Positions 7,403 through 17,022 of a DNA stretch of 64,000 nucleotides are shown in pieces; position 1 is the first letter of the stretch; each line of letters begins with the position of its first letter. The translations under genes and the position numbers were made by a program. Source of the DNA: Aquipluma nitroreducens (GTDB lineage: Bacteria > Bacteroidota > Bacteroidia > Bacteroidales > Prolixibacteraceae); NCBI RefSeq assembly GCF_009689585.1, contig NZ_AP018694.1, positions 5,323,501-5,387,500 of the forward strand, written 5' to 3'. The notes beneath the pieces are model-generated. The model was given only the letters and a program-made list of their open reading frames with translations, was not told where the DNA came from and did no database searches.

Positions 7403-9392
7403 GACTGAAAGTGTTTTTTTTATTCATGAAATCTTGAATTGGAATTTTCAATGCTATGATTGTTCCTGTTTTAGGATTGCTTTGAATTTCAATTTCGCCA
7501 CCTAATTCCTTTATAATGCCATATGAAATTGATAATCCCAAGCCGGTACCTTTCCCGGGCTCTTTGGTTGTAAAGAATGGTAGCAATACTTTATCAATAT
7601 TTTCCTGAGAAATGCCTATTCCATTATCTTTAATCTCAACGAGAATAATATTGTTCTGTAAAGCGGTTGAAATCTCAACTCGCTTTTTGAATTTGCCGCA
7701 ATTTCTTTTTTTCTTCTCTTCTATTGCATCTTTCGCATTGACAAGCATGTTTAGTATAACTTGTTCGAACCGGTATGCATTTCCGGATAAAGTTGGTATA
7801 TTTTTGAATGGATGAAAAGTCAGATCAATTTCTTTATGCGAGAATTGCTCGGAAATCATTGATATACAGTTTTGAATGCTTGCATTGATTTCAAAATCTG
7901 CTTGAACAAAGTCATCCTGATCTCTGGAAAAAGTTCTCACATGATCTATTATTTTCCTGATCCTGGTGATGTTGTCAAAAACCTTATTAATTTTTGTTTT
8001 AAGATAATCTTCGGTTATTGTTTTGGCATCAATAGAATAAACAATGTTGTCAATAATCAATGAAATGGTATTTAGCGGCTGGTTTATTTCATGTGCCATT
8101 CCAGTTGCTAATTCTCCGATTCCAGTCATTCGTTCTGTATGTCGTAACTGTTTTTCGATTAGTTTCCTTTCCGAAATATCTCTGATGACTGACATAAATG
8201 CTTTTATTTCACCGTCATTCCCTTTTATCTGTGTTGTGCTTATTTCTCCAAAAAACTCGGTCTGATCAATCCTTTTTAGTGCGATTTCAAAATTCTGAAT
8301 CATTCCATGCGTCAATGTTGTTTTACAGATTTTTGTTAAATCATCTTGCGACTTTTCTGGAATAAAATTCATAAAATGCATACCTTCAATTACAGTTTTA
8401 CAACCAGCTAATTCTTTTGCTACATCTGAGGCCTCTATTATCTTTCCCTCTAAGTCAGTAATGATTATTCCATCCGGAGAAGTCTTTAGCAATGAGTGAT
8501 ACAATTCCTCAGACTCGATCAGAGCCATTTGAGCTTCTTTCAGTTCAGTAATATCAGTCATTGAGAGCAAACATTTTTGATTTTCATCAATCATTGCACC
8601 TTTAAGATATACATAAACCGATTTTCCTGAAGTTGGCTTTAGCTTTACTTCACATCCAGTATGTTCTTTATTTTCAAATACATTACCTAGAAATTTCTTC
8701 AGCGTGCTATGCGATTCTCTTGCTACGAATTCTTTTAAGTTAAGATCAATTAACTTATTAAATTCATTTCCCAAAAGCTTTGAACCTATAAGGTTTATTT
8801 CCAGAATACTTCCTTTAACATTTATTGTGCAATAGCCAATTGGCGCTAAATCATATAGTTTGAAATATTTTTTTCTTGATTCTTCTGTTTCAGTTTGAGC
8901 AAGCCGTAAAGCCTCATTCTGCAACTTCATTTCAATCTGTTTCTTCTCAAGTTCAATTTTAGATTCTTGCAATGATTCTTTGCTTGCTATCAGGTTCCTT
9001 TTTTGTCGGTCCAGTTCAAGAAATATTCTCACCTTGCTGATGAATATCGTTTTATTTACTGGCTTTGTAAGATAATCGATGGCTCCATTATCATAGCCTT
9101 TAAACATCTGAATTTCATCTGAAGAATATGCTGTCAGAAAGATTATAGGTAATAAATCTCTGTTCGGTAAATTCCTTATGTTACCAGCAAGTTCAAAACC
9201 ATCCATTTCTGGCATTTGTATATCAAGAACGGCCAGCGCAAAATTATTTTCATTTAAAAGTGAAAGAGCTTCTTTCCCCGAAGTTGCAAGGTAAATATTG
9301 GCATCAACATCTTTCAATATCGTTTTTAATACCGATAAATAAAAGGAGTTGTCGTCGACTATTAAAATTTTCGAAATTTCGTTATTTAACAT
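7395..9392 (-). CDS. Hybrid sensor histidine kinase, receiver-PAS-PAS-HisKA-HATPase
   Basis: This 665-residue protein has an N-terminal receiver (acceptor D57 in LAVLDIQMP), a charged coiled-coil linker (about residues 130-175), two PAS domains (about 175-290 and 290-410), a HisKA box GELATGMAHEINQPLN and an HATPase domain with DNGIGIS and GKGTGLGLSISYGI. There is no membrane segment, so it senses a cytoplasmic or relayed signal, probably through the N-terminal receiver. The gene overlaps the NtrC-type regulator by 8 bases, marking that protein as its partner. Kinases that start with a receiver often act in phosphorelays. Confidence 0.93.
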   Translation of the reverse strand: MLNNEISKILIVDDNSFYLSVLKTILKDVDANIYLATSGKEALSLLNENNFALAVLDIQMPEMDGFELAGNIRNLPNRDLLPIIFLTAYSSDEIQMFKGYDNGAIDYLTKPVNKTIFISKVRIFLELDRQKRNLIASKESLQESKIELEKKQIEMKLQNEALRLAQTETEESRKKYFKLYDLAPIGYCTINVKGSILEINLIGSKLLGNEFNKLIDLNLKEFVARESHSTLKKFLGNVFENKEHTGCEVKLKPTSGKSVYVYLKGAMIDENQKCLLSMTDITELKEAQMALIESEELYHSLLKTSPDGIIITDLEGKIIEASDVAKELAGCKTVIEGMHFMNFIPEKSQDDLTKICKTTLTHGMIQNFEIALKRIDQTEFFGEISTTQIKGNDGEIKAFMSVIRDISERKLIEKQLRHTERMTGIGELATGMAHEINQPLNTISLIIDNIVYSIDAKTITEDYLKTKINKVFDNITRIRKIIDHVRTFSRDQDDFVQADFEINASIQNCISMISEQFSHKEIDLTFHPFKNIPTLSGNAYRFEQVILNMLVNAKDAIEEKKKRNCGKFKKRVEISTALQNNIILVEIKDNGIGISQENIDKVLLPFFTTKEPGKGTGLGLSISYGIIKELGGEIEIQSNPKTGTIIALKIPIQDFMNKKNTFSHV

Positions 9393-9516
9393 GATATTGA
9401 TTGAGTGGGAGAAGTCTCATTTGTAAAAATATATAAATATTATCGCAAATTATTTCAAAAGATGAAATAGACTCAATTATTTATGAATGCACAGAAGAAC
9501 TCGTGTGATACATTTG

Positions 9517-11127
9517 TCAATTTTCATTTGGCAGCGAAAAAAAGAACTTACTTCCTTTTCCTGGTTCGCTTTCAACCCAAATTTTTCCCTTATGCATTTC
9601 TATAAAATCGTTACACAAGATTAATCCCAATCCACTTCCTTTTTCGTTGGCGGTGCCTGGAATTGAGACTTTTTGATTTATATGGAAGAGTTTTCTTTTC
9701 GTTTCTGAATTCATACCTATGCCATTATCGGCAATAATGATTTCAGTTTGATTGTTTAATGAATGAGCACTTATGGTTATGATTCCTTGAGGGTTTGAAT
9801 ATTTGATTGCGTTACTTATTAAATTCCTAAAGATTGAGGTCAGCATTTTTGTATCCGCAAATATCTCAAATTCGCTTGGTATAGCGCAATTTAGCTTTAA
9901 TTGTTTAAGAAATAGAACCGATTCTAAATTTTCTGAAACATAATTAATAATTGGACATAGTTTTTGTTGTTTTGGTTGAAAAGGTATTGTGCCAGTTTGC
10001 ACTTTTGACCATTCCAATAAATCATCTAATAATTTAAGTGTTCTATTCGCATCGTCCTCAATGAGACTTAAATAGTTTTTTCTTTCACTGTCACTAAATT
10101 CCTCATATTGAATTAGTAATATGTCTAAAAATTCGATAATGCTGTTGAATGGACTTCGCAAATCATGGGCAATAATAGAAAAGAATTTGTTCTTGGTTTC
10201 AATTAATTCTTTCAATTTATTTTCTTTTTCAGACAAATTGACTACTAACTTTTGGAATCTTTCTTCGCCTACGATCACGGTTTCTTCCGCTTTCTTGCGG
10301 GATGTTATATCATTAATAATCATTTGAACTGCCGGGAAACCGTTGTGCGTAGTTCTGATTAATTTAATTTCAGCATCAAATTCATGACCATTTGTTCGAA
10401 GCAACTTTTCTTCAAATGTCGTTTCAATTTGACCAAGCGTAACCGATTTATTTTTTTTTATATAATTCTTCCGCGATCTTGGTGGTATAATCTTGTTAAT
10501 CCTCATTCCTTTAACTTGAAGTGGTGATTTTTCTTCAAGCATTTGACGACCTGCCTGATTTATAAATTCAAATCTGTTGTTTTGAATTATAGCAATTAAT
10601 GAAGGATAGCTTTCTATCAAACTGGCGAATTGTTCTTCTTTTTGTTTGAAGTTTTCTTCAGCAAGTTTATATCTTGTGATATCTTGAATTGTTCCGTATG
10701 ACCGAATCGGATTGCCCTCAATGTCAAAATCGCTACTACAAATTTCATTGATCCATTTAATTCGCCCATCATTGAAACGTAGCCGATAGTTGATTTCAAT
10801 AGGTTTTCTGCTTGTTTTTAATTCTTCCTGTGCCCGAATCTTTATTTGGCGGTCGTCTGGATGCACAACTTCGAGATAATTTGAAAAACTGGCGCCATAT
10901 TTTCTCGCATCAAGCTCAAGAGTTTCAAATATTTCATCCGACCATATGAGTTTATTGTATTCATGGTCGAGAAACCACCGAGCCATGTGAGCATTGATCT
11001 GTGCCCTTTCCAGAAATTTTAAATGGATTTCTTCATCCCGTGGATATGCATATATAATTTCATAGGGATCATTCAATTCTTCATTGATAATATTGGAAAT
11101 TGATGACTTTGACTCTGTCTTTTTCAT
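9517..11127 (-). CDS. PAS-domain sensor histidine kinase
   Basis: This 536-residue cytoplasmic kinase has two PAS/PAC units (about residues 45-160 and 165-280; a PAC-like end is IRSYGTIQDITRYK), a short coiled coil, a HisKA box FFSIIAHDLRSPFNS and an HATPase domain with ADNGIGMN and KGSGLGLILCNDF. It has no receiver and ends in GKGSKFFFSLP, typical for Bacteroidota kinases. It lies 124 bases upstream of the hybrid kinase and could belong to the same signalling group. Its ATG overlaps the TGA of a 45-codon frame (11124-11261) as ATGA, suggesting coupled translation. Confidence 0.92.
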   Translation of the reverse strand: MKKTESKSSISNIINEELNDPYEIIYAYPRDEEIHLKFLERAQINAHMARWFLDHEYNKLIWSDEIFETLELDARKYGASFSNYLEVVHPDDRQIKIRAQEELKTSRKPIEINYRLRFNDGRIKWINEICSSDFDIEGNPIRSYGTIQDITRYKLAEENFKQKEEQFASLIESYPSLIAIIQNNRFEFINQAGRQMLEEKSPLQVKGMRINKIIPPRSRKNYIKKNKSVTLGQIETTFEEKLLRTNGHEFDAEIKLIRTTHNGFPAVQMIINDITSRKKAEETVIVGEERFQKLVVNLSEKENKLKELIETKNKFFSIIAHDLRSPFNSIIEFLDILLIQYEEFSDSERKNYLSLIEDDANRTLKLLDDLLEWSKVQTGTIPFQPKQQKLCPIINYVSENLESVLFLKQLKLNCAIPSEFEIFADTKMLTSIFRNLISNAIKYSNPQGIITISAHSLNNQTEIIIADNGIGMNSETKRKLFHINQKVSIPGTANEKGSGLGLILCNDFIEMHKGKIWVESEPGKGSKFFFSLPNEN

Positions 11128-11261
11128 CTGTCAATTATTCGTTTTTCAATAACCATATGAAACTTGCCCAAATGGACATCATCTAGCGCCAAGTATGTTT
11201 CCTCAGGACTCGTTTTATGAGCTTTTGTTTTTAATACGCCAGTTTTGTAAAATAGATTCAC
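11124..11261 (-). CDS. Possible 45-codon leader ORF overlapping the kinase start
   Basis: A frame opening with GTG at 11261-11259 runs 45 codons and ends in TGA overlapping the kinase ATG (ATGA). Its end, LDDVHLGKFHMVIEKRIIDR, looks like real protein. The last 90 bases align without gaps to 21866-21955, where the frame is broken by TAA but also ends in IIDR-TGA overlapping the ATG of the SGNH gene. No other gene or clear promoter was recognised in the remaining 215 bases up to the asnB-like gene. The start is uncertain because a second short frame opens at a nearby ATG. Confidence 0.35.
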   Translation of the reverse strand: MNLFYKTGVLKTKAHKTSPEETYLALDDVHLGKFHMVIEKRIIDR

Positions 11262-11476
11262 CTAACATGATTAAATAACTCTTGACACTAAAAAATGTTT
11301 GATATTGAAAATCAGAAAATTGAAGGATAAGTGTGAATAGATTTAGTTTATCTTTCCGTAATTGCCATGAAGAGGATTTTTTTGCTGAATGTTTACAAAA
11401 TAAGGAAATGATACCACCAATACTCTAGATTGAAAGATTTGTGATACAAAATAGGCAGAAATAATTACCCGAATTT

Positions 11477-13456
11477 CTAAAGTTTTGATTGATCAATAAT
11501 CCTATAATTCTTTAGGTTTTCAACATTTGCAATTACTGGTTCCTGAATGAACTTTTTATATAGAATTTGGGTCGAAAGAATTCCAACAATTGCCATCTGA
11601 TCAATTTCGGATATTAATCCATGGGTTTCAATTTTTGCAAGTAAGTTTTTTACTTTTTCAGGATTGAAAATGCCATATGTCCTTAATGATTCGTCTGAAA
11701 GCATATCTTTTAAATAGCTTGTTGACTTCTGAGTAATAAGGTTGCTAATTGGTGCACGATATGCTTGTTTTGACCTACTCGTAATGGAGTCTGGAATCTT
11801 ACCAATGCTTAATTTCTTAAGAATAAATTTTTCATTTAAGCCATTAAGTTTGTAATTATCTGGCAGCTGATTGCAGAATTCGATAACCCGATAATCTAAA
11901 AATGGATAGCGTCCTTCTACTGAATTCCCCATTGCCATCCGATCGCCTTGAGAGGATAACAAATATCCGGACATGAAAATATTAGCTTCAAGAAATTGAG
12001 ACTTTGAGAGATCACTCCAAGTTCCGAAATTTTCAGGGAGATTATTATAGACAATGTTTATTGGATCGCTCTTATCCAAAGACGGGGCAAAATCGTCTGT
12101 AAAAAATGATTTTAGTCTACTGGTATTGTGCCAACGGAGTAGATGAGAATAAAGTGGATCTTCTGTTTCTTTCAATTTATATCCAAAAAACATTTTTAAA
12201 GCCAGATCTGGAGAATCTTTCAAGAGTGGAATATACGGATAAAGTTTTGTCAGGAGTTTTGGTCGGGCAGTCGAATTCGGTTCGTTTGCCCAAAACCTTC
12301 TGATTTTTGCTTCCTTGAATATATTGTAACCACCTAAGAATTCATCAGCACCCTCGCCGGTTATTACGACTTTAATGTTGCTTTCCCTTACCTTTTTTGA
12401 CAACAAAAACATTGGGGTAGGAGAGGTTCTCAGAATCGGAAATTCAGTATGCCAGATTGTTTCTGCAAAATTTTCGGCCAGTTCTTCCGAAGTACACGAA
12501 AATGCAGTATGATTTGTTCCAAAAAACTTAGCCGCCTCTAGCTGAAATGCTGTTTCATCGTATGTTTTATCGGTAAATCCAATCGAAAAAGTGTTTAAAA
12601 TATTTGAGTCAATATCCTTAATGTAAGCAGTTGTAACGCTTGAATCCAGGCCACCACTTAAATATGCACCTACCGGAACATCAGCTCTCAGTCTAATCTT
12701 TACTGCGTCATGTAGTAATTCATCAAGTTCTTCAATTGATTCGGAGAAACTTCTGTCTTGAGCTTCCTTACCGGAAGTAAAATTCATGTTCCAATACTTT
12801 TGAATTTGAATACCATTTGAATTTACTTTCATGAAATGACCTGGCTGCAGCTCAACGATATTTTTGAATGGAGTTTTAGGCGCAAGTGTGGTCCAGAATG
12901 TAAAAATCTGGGCGAGACTTTCCTGATCAAGGGATCTTTCAATCTGGTTAAGCGTAAAAAGTCCTTTAATTTCAGAACAAAATGCAAAGGTTTTATTTTG
13001 TGACCAATAGAATAATGGCCGGATTCCAACTCTGTCACGAGCCAAAAACATTTCTTTTTTATTCCTATCCCAAATGCAGAAAGCAAATTGACCATTAAAT
13101 TGTGTCAGGCATTCTGAGCCATATTTGGCATACATCTGAATTACAACTTCAGTATCACAGTTGGTTTTAAACCTGACTCCAGTGCTCTCTAGCTTTAACT
13201 TTAATTCAAGATAATTAAATATTTCGCCATTATAAACGATCCAATATCTTCCTGTTTCATCGCACATGGGTTGTTGTCCTGACGAAAGGTCAATAATGCT
13301 TAAACGAACATTTCCAATTCCCAGATTTTCATCGAGATAAACTCCACTTTCATCAGGTCCTCTGTGGTTTATCATCGAAAGCATCTTCTTTACGTTTTGC
13401 TCTGTAGAAGGCTCTTTTGATGAATGGTAATTATATATTCCGGCAATTCCGCACAT
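11477..13456 (-). CDS. asnB: Asparagine synthase (glutamine-hydrolysing) family protein
   Basis: This 659-residue protein has the two expected halves: an N-terminal class II glutaminase starting MCGIAGI with nucleophile Cys2 and the NHRGPDESG and YNGEIFNY blocks, and a C-terminal ATP-pyrophosphatase with PP-loop SGGLDSS at about 268-274. It transfers ammonia from glutamine to an adenylated carboxylate. It is the last gene of a run with methyltransferase, NTF2-like, acyl ligase and carrier protein genes spaced 12-24 bases apart (152 before the ligase). The context suggests it amidates a special carboxylic acid rather than, or as well as, aspartate; that is inference. Confidence 0.92.
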   Translation of the reverse strand: MCGIAGIYNYHSSKEPSTEQNVKKMLSMINHRGPDESGVYLDENLGIGNVRLSIIDLSSGQQPMCDETGRYWIVYNGEIFNYLELKLKLESTGVRFKTNCDTEVVIQMYAKYGSECLTQFNGQFAFCIWDRNKKEMFLARDRVGIRPLFYWSQNKTFAFCSEIKGLFTLNQIERSLDQESLAQIFTFWTTLAPKTPFKNIVELQPGHFMKVNSNGIQIQKYWNMNFTSGKEAQDRSFSESIEELDELLHDAVKIRLRADVPVGAYLSGGLDSSVTTAYIKDIDSNILNTFSIGFTDKTYDETAFQLEAAKFFGTNHTAFSCTSEELAENFAETIWHTEFPILRTSPTPMFLLSKKVRESNIKVVITGEGADEFLGGYNIFKEAKIRRFWANEPNSTARPKLLTKLYPYIPLLKDSPDLALKMFFGYKLKETEDPLYSHLLRWHNTSRLKSFFTDDFAPSLDKSDPINIVYNNLPENFGTWSDLSKSQFLEANIFMSGYLLSSQGDRMAMGNSVEGRYPFLDYRVIEFCNQLPDNYKLNGLNEKFILKKLSIGKIPDSITSRSKQAYRAPISNLITQKSTSYLKDMLSDESLRTYGIFNPEKVKNLLAKIETHGLISEIDQMAIVGILSTQILYKKFIQEPVIANVENLKNYRIIDQSKL

Positions 13457-13480
13457 TGAAAATGAGTTTAGATTTATTGT

Positions 13481-14392
13481 TTAACGGTTTGCACTGACCC
13501 TTCTAGCTTTTAATACCCGAATATTTCCATGCTCATCGCAGATTTCAGTGACCTCTCCATAGTTAACATTTGAACGAAGTTTTTTGCCTAGATATTCGCC
13601 CTGTCCTAATCCACATTCAAAAATAAGGTATCCATTGTTGCACAAATATTCCGGAGAGATTGAAATAAGTTTGTTGAAAATTGATAATCCAAATGGTCCT
13701 GCATCAAATGCTTCTGATGGCTCATGTTCAGCGATTTCTTTTGCCATTTGCTTTACTTTTACTGTTGAAATGTATGGTGGAGCGCTAACTATAATATCTA
13801 CCTTATTTTTTATTTCCATCGATTCAAAGGGGTCAAACATATCAGAATTGTAAAAGGAAACCCGACTCTCCAGTTTAAAATGTTTTGCATTTATAATCGC
13901 AGCTTCAATTGCTGGCTTGTAAATGTCTGATCCTAATATTATTGTGTCTTTACAGTAATTCGCAATAGCAAGGGCAACGGTTCCAATTCCGGTGCATAAA
14001 TCAATTACACTGACTTTTGATTGCGTTGAATAATCTTTTAATACTAATTTGATTGCCGTTTCAGCTAAAAGCTCAGTTTCTTTTCTGGGAATATAAAGCC
14101 CTTTGTTTACAATATAATCCAAGCCCATGAAATTCTGTCTTTCGGTCAAATGAGCAAGTGGAACTCCTTGTAATCTGCACTTAATTAACTCATCAAGATC
14201 ACTAATTTGATTAGGCTCCAGAATTGGTAAGTCAAGTTTAATGGCTTTAATTGGTGAAACTCTATTCCCAGCTACAGTATGCCACAACGCGTATAGAGTA
14301 TTTAAAGCATTTTCCTCACTTTTATCAGTCAGAATGCTTAATTGGCTCTCAAGTTCAGTTAAATATTTTTGAAATAGGACTTCTTGTTTCAT
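13481..14392 (-). CDS. PrmC/HemK-like methyltransferase with altered NPPY motif
   Basis: This 303-residue protein aligns along its length with PrmC-type N5-glutamine methyltransferases: an N-terminal helical domain, the linker LQGVPLAHLTERQNFMGLDY, IPRKETELL, and the SAM-binding motif VIDLCTGIGTVALA. The signature (N/D)PPY of amide-nitrogen methylases is replaced by SAPPY (VSAPPYIS), which removes the residue that usually hydrogen-bonds the amide. A different nucleophile or a different amide is therefore likely. It is not the housekeeping release-factor methylase by context: it sits 24 bases ahead of the asparagine synthase and 12 after the NTF2-like gene. Confidence 0.85.
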   Translation of the reverse strand: MKQEVLFQKYLTELESQLSILTDKSEENALNTLYALWHTVAGNRVSPIKAIKLDLPILEPNQISDLDELIKCRLQGVPLAHLTERQNFMGLDYIVNKGLYIPRKETELLAETAIKLVLKDYSTQSKVSVIDLCTGIGTVALAIANYCKDTIILGSDIYKPAIEAAIINAKHFKLESRVSFYNSDMFDPFESMEIKNKVDIIVSAPPYISTVKVKQMAKEIAEHEPSEAFDAGPFGLSIFNKLISISPEYLCNNGYLIFECGLGQGEYLGKKLRSNVNYGEVTEICDEHGNIRVLKARRVSANR

Positions 14393-14404
14393 CTCTATAT
14401 CTCT

Positions 14405-14821
14405 TTAATTTTCCAATGATATTGGCAAGCCCTCTATTTGTACTGTTGTTTTTGAATAGGTATGCTTTTGAATAAGCTTCCCATCCTTAAAGTACAAAAT
14501 ATCAACTCCATGTCTTATTTCATTCTTCCCCTTGTAGTTAGTCAAGTGGGATGGCCATTCCAACTTCCACATAAATATCATTCTTTGCTCTTCCGCATCA
14601 AAGGAAACGCCTTCCTCAGTAAATATGAAATTTCCATGATTAATAAACCACAACATCCAAGCCTTTTTCAGTGCTCTTTTACCAATAACCGTTGCACCCG
14701 TCCAATTTTCAAAAATAACATCTTCATGAAATAAATTCATAACTCTTTCTAGGTCATGGTCATTCCATGCCATGAGCCATTCATTAAAAAGGGTCACTGC
14801 TTCAGTCTTTGAAAGATTCAT
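14405..14821 (-). CDS. NTF2-like/SnoaL-like domain protein
   Basis: This 138-residue single-domain protein has the cone-shaped NTF2/SnoaL pattern: LFNEWLMAWNDHDLERVMNLF, HEDVIFENWTG, and C-terminal strands GVDILYFKDGKLIQKHTYSK. The family includes cyclases, isomerases, dehydratases and plain ligand-binding proteins, so the reaction cannot be named. It is encoded 23 bases after the acyl ligase and 12 before the methyltransferase, so it probably acts on the ligase/carrier-protein product. No signal peptide is seen. Confidence 0.85.
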   Translation of the reverse strand: MNLSKTEAVTLFNEWLMAWNDHDLERVMNLFHEDVIFENWTGATVIGKRALKKAWMLWFINHGNFIFTEEGVSFDAEEQRMIFMWKLEWPSHLTNYKGKNEIRHGVDILYFKDGKLIQKHTYSKTTVQIEGLPISLEN

Positions 14822-14844
14822 TTTCCTTGATTTAAAACTACAAT

Positions 14845-16410
14845 TTATTGACTTATGAGCTTTTTTAATTCTGATTTGTCAAACTTTCCATTGCTGCTTT
14901 TGGGCATCTCTGAGAGTAAAATAATTTTCTGTGGTACCATAAAAGGTTCAAGTTGAGCCATACATTCCTGTTGGATCTCCCTTTCTTGAATTGTTATTTG
15001 ATCGTGCGTGGTTATGAAAGCAACGATAGATTCACCTAAAATCACATCTGGAAATCCCAGTACCACAACTTCTTTTATTCCAGCTATTTTGTATATGATA
15101 TTTTCAACTTCAACAGGACTTACTTTTTCACCTCTTGTTTTGATAATGTCATCATTTCTTCCAAGAAAATATAAAAATCCTTCCTCATCCATCTTAAACA
15201 AATCATGCGCACATAAAACCCGTTCGCCTGGGATTAATCCGGGCTTCAGCATCATATTGCTTAACTCTTCATTATTCCAATAACCAGCCATTACATGAGG
15301 ACCACGCACATGCAGAATTCCAGTCTCTCCTGGACCAACCCGATTCCCTTCAGGAGATAAAAGAAAAACCTCGGTGCCAGGTATCGCTTTGCCAACAGAA
15401 TTTGGCTTTTCATCGTTTAATTCAGGCTCCAAATAGCAAACCCTTTTACATTCAGTTAGCCCGTACATTTTAAAGATGAGAGCATTGGGGAATATTTTCT
15501 TCAGGTCGGCAATAAATTCTTCAGGAAGTGCAGCTGCTGTATTTGTGATCTTTTCGACACAGTCGAAAGTTAGTCCTGTTTTTTTATGAGTTGCAATCAT
15601 CATCGCATAAATTGATGGAACTCCAGGAAAGACTGTCGGTTTTAGTTTTTCTATCTGCCTGAATATTGTTGGTGGAAAATTGAATGAGTGTTCAATAATT
15701 AATGTTCCACCAATAGTGATTGCCATAATTAGCTGATAAAGTCCATAATCGAATGCCAATGGTAAAACAAGCATAATTCGTTCGTTTTCAGTTAATCTTA
15801 AATATTCGATTAGACTCCATGATGTGAAAACCATAGACTGATGCGTCATCATTACGCCTTTTGGAAATCCGGTACTACCCGAGGTGTAGATCAGCGCTGC
15901 CAGATCATTTGGAATTATCTTTGGTAGATTTGCAATTTCACTACTGGAAATGATTTCTTCAAAGTTTGTAAACTCAAATGCTGAATCATTTGTAAGGACC
16001 TCACCTTCTGTCAAGATTAATTCATTTATCTCATTTAATTCTTTAATTGCAAGAAATAATTCGGGATGGAGATTACCACTAGAGATTACAATTTTAGAAC
16101 CACTATCTTTTAAAATGTAATTGAGTTTATTTGCTTTTGTTTGGGGATTTATGACCAGAAAAACGCCACCAGCAAGAGTTATACCGTATATTGAAACGAT
16201 AGATTGCCATGAGTTATTCATGTATATCGCAATACGGTCGCCTTTTTCAATCCCCGTATTTACCAAATGAAATGCCAAGTTTTTTGCACACTCAGTTAAT
16301 TCCTCGTACGAATACTCCTTCTCTTTAAAAATAGCTGCTGTTTTTAAAGGGTGATTTAAACAGGAGAACTCCAAGGCCTCTCCTAATAAACGTTGTGGTC
16401 TTGAATTCAT
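14845..16410 (-). CDS. AMP-forming acyl-CoA/acyl-ACP ligase
   Basis: This 521-residue member of the ANL adenylating superfamily shows the phosphate loop YTSGSTGFPKG, the MYGLTEC core motif, the ADP-ribose region with FLGRNDDIIKTRGEKVSP, and the catalytic lysine in KSSNGKFDKSEL. It activates a carboxylic acid as the adenylate and passes it to a thiol. A free-standing acyl carrier protein gene lies 152 bases upstream, making the carrier the likely acceptor. The sequence resembles the ligases of small metabolite and polysaccharide-associated clusters rather than long-chain fatty acid ligases, but the acid is unknown. Confidence 0.9.
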   Translation of the reverse strand: MNSRPQRLLGEALEFSCLNHPLKTAAIFKEKEYSYEELTECAKNLAFHLVNTGIEKGDRIAIYMNNSWQSIVSIYGITLAGGVFLVINPQTKANKLNYILKDSGSKIVISSGNLHPELFLAIKELNEINELILTEGEVLTNDSAFEFTNFEEIISSSEIANLPKIIPNDLAALIYTSGSTGFPKGVMMTHQSMVFTSWSLIEYLRLTENERIMLVLPLAFDYGLYQLIMAITIGGTLIIEHSFNFPPTIFRQIEKLKPTVFPGVPSIYAMMIATHKKTGLTFDCVEKITNTAAALPEEFIADLKKIFPNALIFKMYGLTECKRVCYLEPELNDEKPNSVGKAIPGTEVFLLSPEGNRVGPGETGILHVRGPHVMAGYWNNEELSNMMLKPGLIPGERVLCAHDLFKMDEEGFLYFLGRNDDIIKTRGEKVSPVEVENIIYKIAGIKEVVVLGFPDVILGESIVAFITTHDQITIQEREIQQECMAQLEPFMVPQKIILLSEMPKSSNGKFDKSELKKLISQ

Positions 16411-16562
16411 AAGATTGGCAATTAAGTTTTAAATGTAATAATCTTGCTGTATCGAATTGGTTTCGCAATCTATAATCATTCCAAGCTTTATTGAGGTAGT
16501 ATCTAATATCAGAGTACGCTGAAACAGATCAGTCAATAACCGGATACCAAATAACTAGAAAA

Positions 16563-16829
16563 CTATTTATTGGCATTCGTATTTAATTTCCGGAAAACAA
16601 AATCTGAAATTGCATTAATTGACTCAAAGTTTGCTTCAAGGAGCTCATTGTCGTCTGTCGTGATTGAGAAATTATCTTCAATAAAACCAATGATCGAAAT
16701 AAAACCCATTGAATCCATTATCCCCTGAGCAAAAATGAGTGTGTCATTATTAACTTGATCAGTTGAAACGTATGAAGTTTTAAGAATAAACTGTTTAATT
16801 TGTTCCTGAATTTGAAAAATATCTACCAT
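16563..16829 (-). CDS. Acyl carrier protein
   Basis: This 88-residue four-helix carrier protein has the phosphopantetheine site GIMDSMGFISII (Ser in DSMG). The loop before it and the acidic helix EDNFSITTDDNELLEANF are typical of carrier proteins. It is free-standing and is the first gene of the ligase/NTF2/methyltransferase/asparagine synthase run. It should hold the acid loaded by the ligase at 14845-16410 while the other enzymes work on it. It differs from the housekeeping AcpP consensus (DSLD). Confidence 0.9.
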   Translation of the reverse strand: MVDIFQIQEQIKQFILKTSYVSTDQVNNDTLIFAQGIMDSMGFISIIGFIEDNFSITTDDNELLEANFESINAISDFVFRKLNTNANK

Positions 16830-16925
16830 AAATCCTTTTATTTAATTTAACAATTTTTTGCCTGAAAATGTTTTTGCTTTTCCAATTATTAAGTAATGAG
16901 AAAGAAACAATGTCGTGTTCGCTTT

Positions 16926-17022
16926 ATTAACAACCCCTAAATCCCCTAAAGGGGACTTGTCTCAGCTACAGTCGATTGCGATGTTTGTGATCAAAGCCCC
17001 TTCAGGGGTTTGGGGTGAAAAG
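16926..17022. repeat. REP-like long imperfect hairpin
   Basis: The segment aacccctaaatcccctaaagg continues to ggactt and is matched in inverse by aaagccccttcaggggtttgg about 45 bases later. Each arm also contains its own small ccccta/tagggg stem. Such CCCC/GGGG-rich hairpins are scattered in many Bacteroidota genomes. It lies in the 334-base gap between the NAD-synthase-like gene and the carrier protein and could end transcription between them. No gene was accepted in this gap. Confidence 0.65.

Noticed and set aside
16563-16829. Carrier protein considered as housekeeping AcpP
   Set aside because: The phosphopantetheine site is DSMG instead of DSLD and it lies beside a dedicated ligase rather than fatty acid genes.
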